NCBI GenBank assembly: GCA_029862745.1
Contig: JAOTWS010000001.1
Coordinates: forward strand, 186,001 to 250,000
Direction of reading: 5' to 3'
Length of the DNA stretch: 64,000 nt
From: Nitrosopumilus sp.
Lineage (GTDB): Archaea; Thermoproteota; Nitrososphaeria; Nitrososphaerales; Nitrosopumilaceae
The notes beneath the pieces were generated by a model that did no database searches, was not told the origin of the DNA, and worked only from the letters and a program-made list of their open reading frames with translations. A program made the translations under genes and the position numbers. Shown one piece after another: positions 61,973 through 64,000 of the stretch. Each line of letters starts with the position of its first letter. Positions within the stretch are counted from its first letter, which is position 1.

Positions 61973-62479
61973 ATGAATGCAGAACCAAAATATCTCATAG
62001 TATTAGGTACAATAAAGAATGGAATTAAGAAATTTGATAAAATTCAAAAAATCACACAGATTGAATCTGAGGAGTTAGATTCAATTTTAGAAAAATTAGA
62101 AGAAAAAGAGTTCATCCAAGTGAGAGAAAGAAAAGGATGGCTTGGAACCAAAATCGAAATAACCCCTACAGATAAGGGGTTAAAAGAAGTAGATGAAAGA
62201 GTTCATGAATTACAAGACAGATGGAATCAAATGTCATTGATATACAAAACAGGAGACAAGGAAAAGCTAAAACAAGAGATGGATGATAATAAGTCATTAT
62301 TACCAACCATGATGTTTTTTGGAATAATGGATATGATGATGTTCTCAATGATGTTCAGCATGATGGGAATGGCAATGTCTGAATACGTTCCGGCAGATAA
62401 CATACCAGATACAGGTGAAGGGAGTTTTGATGATTCAAGTATGGACGATGGTGGATTTGATATAGATATTGGATTCTAG
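61973..62479 (+). CDS. winged-helix protein with Met-rich segment, 168 aa
   Basis: Residues 4-75 look like a winged helix (IQKITQIESEELDSILEKLE and the wing QVRERKGWLGTKIEITPTD). Residues 108-135 are extraordinarily Met-rich (MMFFGIMDMMMFSMMFSMMG), either a membrane helix or a soft-metal site, and the tail is acidic. It may be a membrane-associated or copper-responsive regulator, which is only inference. It lies 37 bp before the biotin ligase gene. Confidence 0.7.
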   Translation: MNAEPKYLIVLGTIKNGIKKFDKIQKITQIESEELDSILEKLEEKEFIQVRERKGWLGTKIEITPTDKGLKEVDERVHELQDRWNQMSLIYKTGDKEKLKQEMDDNKSLLPTMMFFGIMDMMMFSMMFSMMGMAMSEYVPADNIPDTGEGSFDDSSMDDGGFDIDIGF

Positions 62480-62515
62480 TGTGTGTTTTATACTTGAAGT
62501 TCAGACCACACATAG

Positions 62516-63523
62516 TTGAAGTACAATTCTTTTGATAAACCAGGATTGCTAAAAGTCCTCACATTTTTGCAAACCCACAATACAGAATATCTATCAGGTC
62601 AAGATTTGAGTGATGTGTTAAAGATCAGCAGAGTTGCAGTATGGAAACATATCAAAAAAATTCGAGAATTTGGATATATAGTGGAATCAAGACAAAAATT
62701 AGGTTACAAACTTTTAGCAAATTCAGAATTACTTTTGCCATGGGAAATTACATCAAATCTAAAAACCAAAATAATTGGGAGACGGGTATATTATTTTGAC
62801 TCTATAGATTCTACTCAAAACCAGGCACTGAAAATAGCATCAGATCCTATAAACAATGGGGCAGTAATAATAGCATCAAAACAGACAGGAGGAAAAGGTA
62901 GATCAGGAAGAAGATGGATTTCGCCAAAAGGCGGTATTTGGACTTCCATCATATTACAACCAAAATTTGACATATCAATTATAACATTATTTCCAATTGC
63001 ATCATCATTAGCATTATCAATTGCAATAGAAAAAATATTTTCAGTAACACCTGAATTGAAATGGCCAAATGATTTAACAATTAACGGGAAGAAAATAGCT
63101 GGAATACTAGTAGATGCATCATTAGAATCAAATAAAATTGAGAGTTTAGTGTTAGGAGTTGGAATAAATTTTAATGTTAATGTAAAAGAAATCGAAAAAA
63201 CACTTAAACAAACACCGAATTTTTATGGAGTTGCATCACTAAGTGAACAAAAAATAGATGTCAAGCCAATTCAATTAGTTAAAATATTTTTGGAAGAATT
63301 AGAAATATTATATAATGAACTTAATGCAAAACAAATTAAGAAAATTATTTCGGAGTGGTCAAAAAGATCATCAACTATTGGAAAGAATGTGGAGTTAAAT
63401 ACAGAAGATATAAAAATTAAAGGAAAAGCTATTAGAATAGACGAAGATGGTGCATTAGTAGTTTTAGATAACGATAAAATGCACAGAATAATCGCGGGCG
63501 ATATAATTCATTTACCAAAATAA
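62516..63523 (+). CDS. birA: biotin-protein ligase / biotin repressor
   Basis: Attaches biotin to acetyl/propionyl-CoA carboxylase, a key 3HP/4HB enzyme. An N-terminal winged helix (VLKISRVAVWKHIKKIREFG) is followed by the catalytic domain: SKQTGGKGRSGRRWISPKGG (the GRGRxGR loop), KWPNDLTINGKKIAGILVDA, and GVGINFN. The C-terminal SH3-like part ends HRIIAGDIIHLPK. Length 335 is standard for bifunctional BirA. Start is TTG at 62516. It probably represses biotin-related genes as well. Confidence 0.94.
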   Translation: MKYNSFDKPGLLKVLTFLQTHNTEYLSGQDLSDVLKISRVAVWKHIKKIREFGYIVESRQKLGYKLLANSELLLPWEITSNLKTKIIGRRVYYFDSIDSTQNQALKIASDPINNGAVIIASKQTGGKGRSGRRWISPKGGIWTSIILQPKFDISIITLFPIASSLALSIAIEKIFSVTPELKWPNDLTINGKKIAGILVDASLESNKIESLVLGVGINFNVNVKEIEKTLKQTPNFYGVASLSEQKIDVKPIQLVKIFLEELEILYNELNAKQIKKIISEWSKRSSTIGKNVELNTEDIKIKGKAIRIDEDGALVVLDNDKMHRIIAGDIIHLPK

Positions 63524-63525
63524 GG

Positions 63526-63873
63526 TTATTTTTTAATATTTTTTTGTTTTTTTGTTTTTAATAATTTTTTTGATTGAGAGTTAATCATTGATGATTGTTC
63601 TTTCAGAATATCTTTTAGTTCGTTTTGTATATCAAATACCGTCTCTAATAATTCCTCCAAAGCCACTGAATATTGCTCATAGGCATATAGGAGTTCAGTT
63701 TTCTTGTCATTTGTTTTGGATAGATATTCGTTTAAATGCAAAAAATTTGCAGATTCAATTAATTCTGGAATTTTAGAGGGAGGGTTATCTAATTGATCTA
63801 ATTCAAATTTAATTCTCTGGATTTTTTTACGTAGGCCATAAATTATTTCCCCAGTACCAATTTTTGTCAACAT
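63526..63873 (-). CDS. coiled-coil hypothetical protein, 115 aa
   Basis: Almost wholly helical with heptad-like spacing (LRKKIQRIKFELDQLDNPPS, then YEQYSVALEELLETVFDIQN) and a lysine-rich C-terminus (KKLLKTKKQKNIKK). No catalytic or metal motif. It converges with birA with 2 bp between stops. Function unknown; DNA or membrane association is possible. Confidence 0.65.
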   Translation of the reverse strand: MLTKIGTGEIIYGLRKKIQRIKFELDQLDNPPSKIPELIESANFLHLNEYLSKTNDKKTELLYAYEQYSVALEELLETVFDIQNELKDILKEQSSMINSQSKKLLKTKKQKNIKK

Positions 63874-64000
63874 ATAACCACATAATCATAACAAATTAAA
63901 GATTTTCATAATAAAGATAGGCAAGATGAAACAAAATCAAACACAGATTTGGCATAAGCTAGAAACAGACTAAACAAAAAAATACAATTACGATATTTTA

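Overview
The window looks like the chromosome of a marine or aquatic ammonia-oxidising archaeon of the Nitrososphaerota (Nitrosopumilus/Nitrosarchaeum-like). The DNA is AT-rich, and many promoters show a TATA-like box about 25 nt before the start codon with no Shine-Dalgarno (leaderless transcripts). Marker genes are archaeal: TFB, a tricorn-factor-like M1 aminopeptidase, archaeal NMN adenylyltransferase, NreA, an aRF1-like gene and a DUF432-MscS pair. Methylmalonyl-CoA mutase (large and B12 subunits) with its MeaB GTPase fits the 3-hydroxypropionate/4-hydroxybutyrate carbon-fixation cycle of this group. No rRNA, tRNA or CRISPR array was recognised.

Layout. 0-5.4 kb: an RNase HIII-like gene, tiny zinc-ribbon proteins, and two decayed genes (a universal stress protein and an aRF1 paralogue with a UGA just before its GGQ motif). 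5.4-15.5 kb: mutase, MeaB, aminopeptidase, transcription factors including TFB, the mutase B12 subunit, ketol-acid reductoisomerase. 15.9-18.8 kb: a metal module (ZIP transporter, two-domain multicopper oxidase, DtxR-type repressor) with a palindromic operator. 19-24.6 kb: small and broken genes around NadM, a methyltransferase disrupted at a G tract, and an EF-Tu-like protein. 24.9-34.2 kb: stress and signalling genes (two UspA, three CBS proteins, dicarboxylate symporter, HD protein, class III cyclase) and a membrane-protein gene with a canonical -1 slippery heptamer. 35-40.2 kb: a three-gene membrane operon, a P1B metal ATPase, and remains of a viral or plasmid element (a phage-type exonuclease with an in-frame stop). 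40.2-48.9 kb: housekeeping (MetRS, SAH hydrolase, Rieske protein, NadE, CysS, MscS-DUF432).

The most interesting part is 48.9-59.9 kb. It encodes a CarH/LitR-like adenosylcobalamin-sensing regulator with an unusual N-terminal domain, a CrtI-like FAD oxidoreductase, an SRPBCC protein, an NDUFA9-like SDR with a membrane tail, a DUF1722 protein, the repair factor NreA, a BtuF-like cobalamin-binding protein, and two secreted proteins that share a 369-bp identical segment. Seven promoters in about 9 kb carry a 9-bp element, TTrrCACTA or close variants, just upstream of the TATA box. Three of them have well-conserved copies in tandem at 18-19 bp spacing; the other four have one good copy, and three of those have a weak second copy in register. 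I propose an archaeal B12-based light-responsive (or B12-responsive) regulon. The gene content recalls bacterial LitR/CarH light-inducible clusters. The linkage of regulator to boxes is inference.

59.9-64 kb: YchF/Obg-type GTPase, CoA-binding protein, biotin ligase-repressor and hypothetical proteins.
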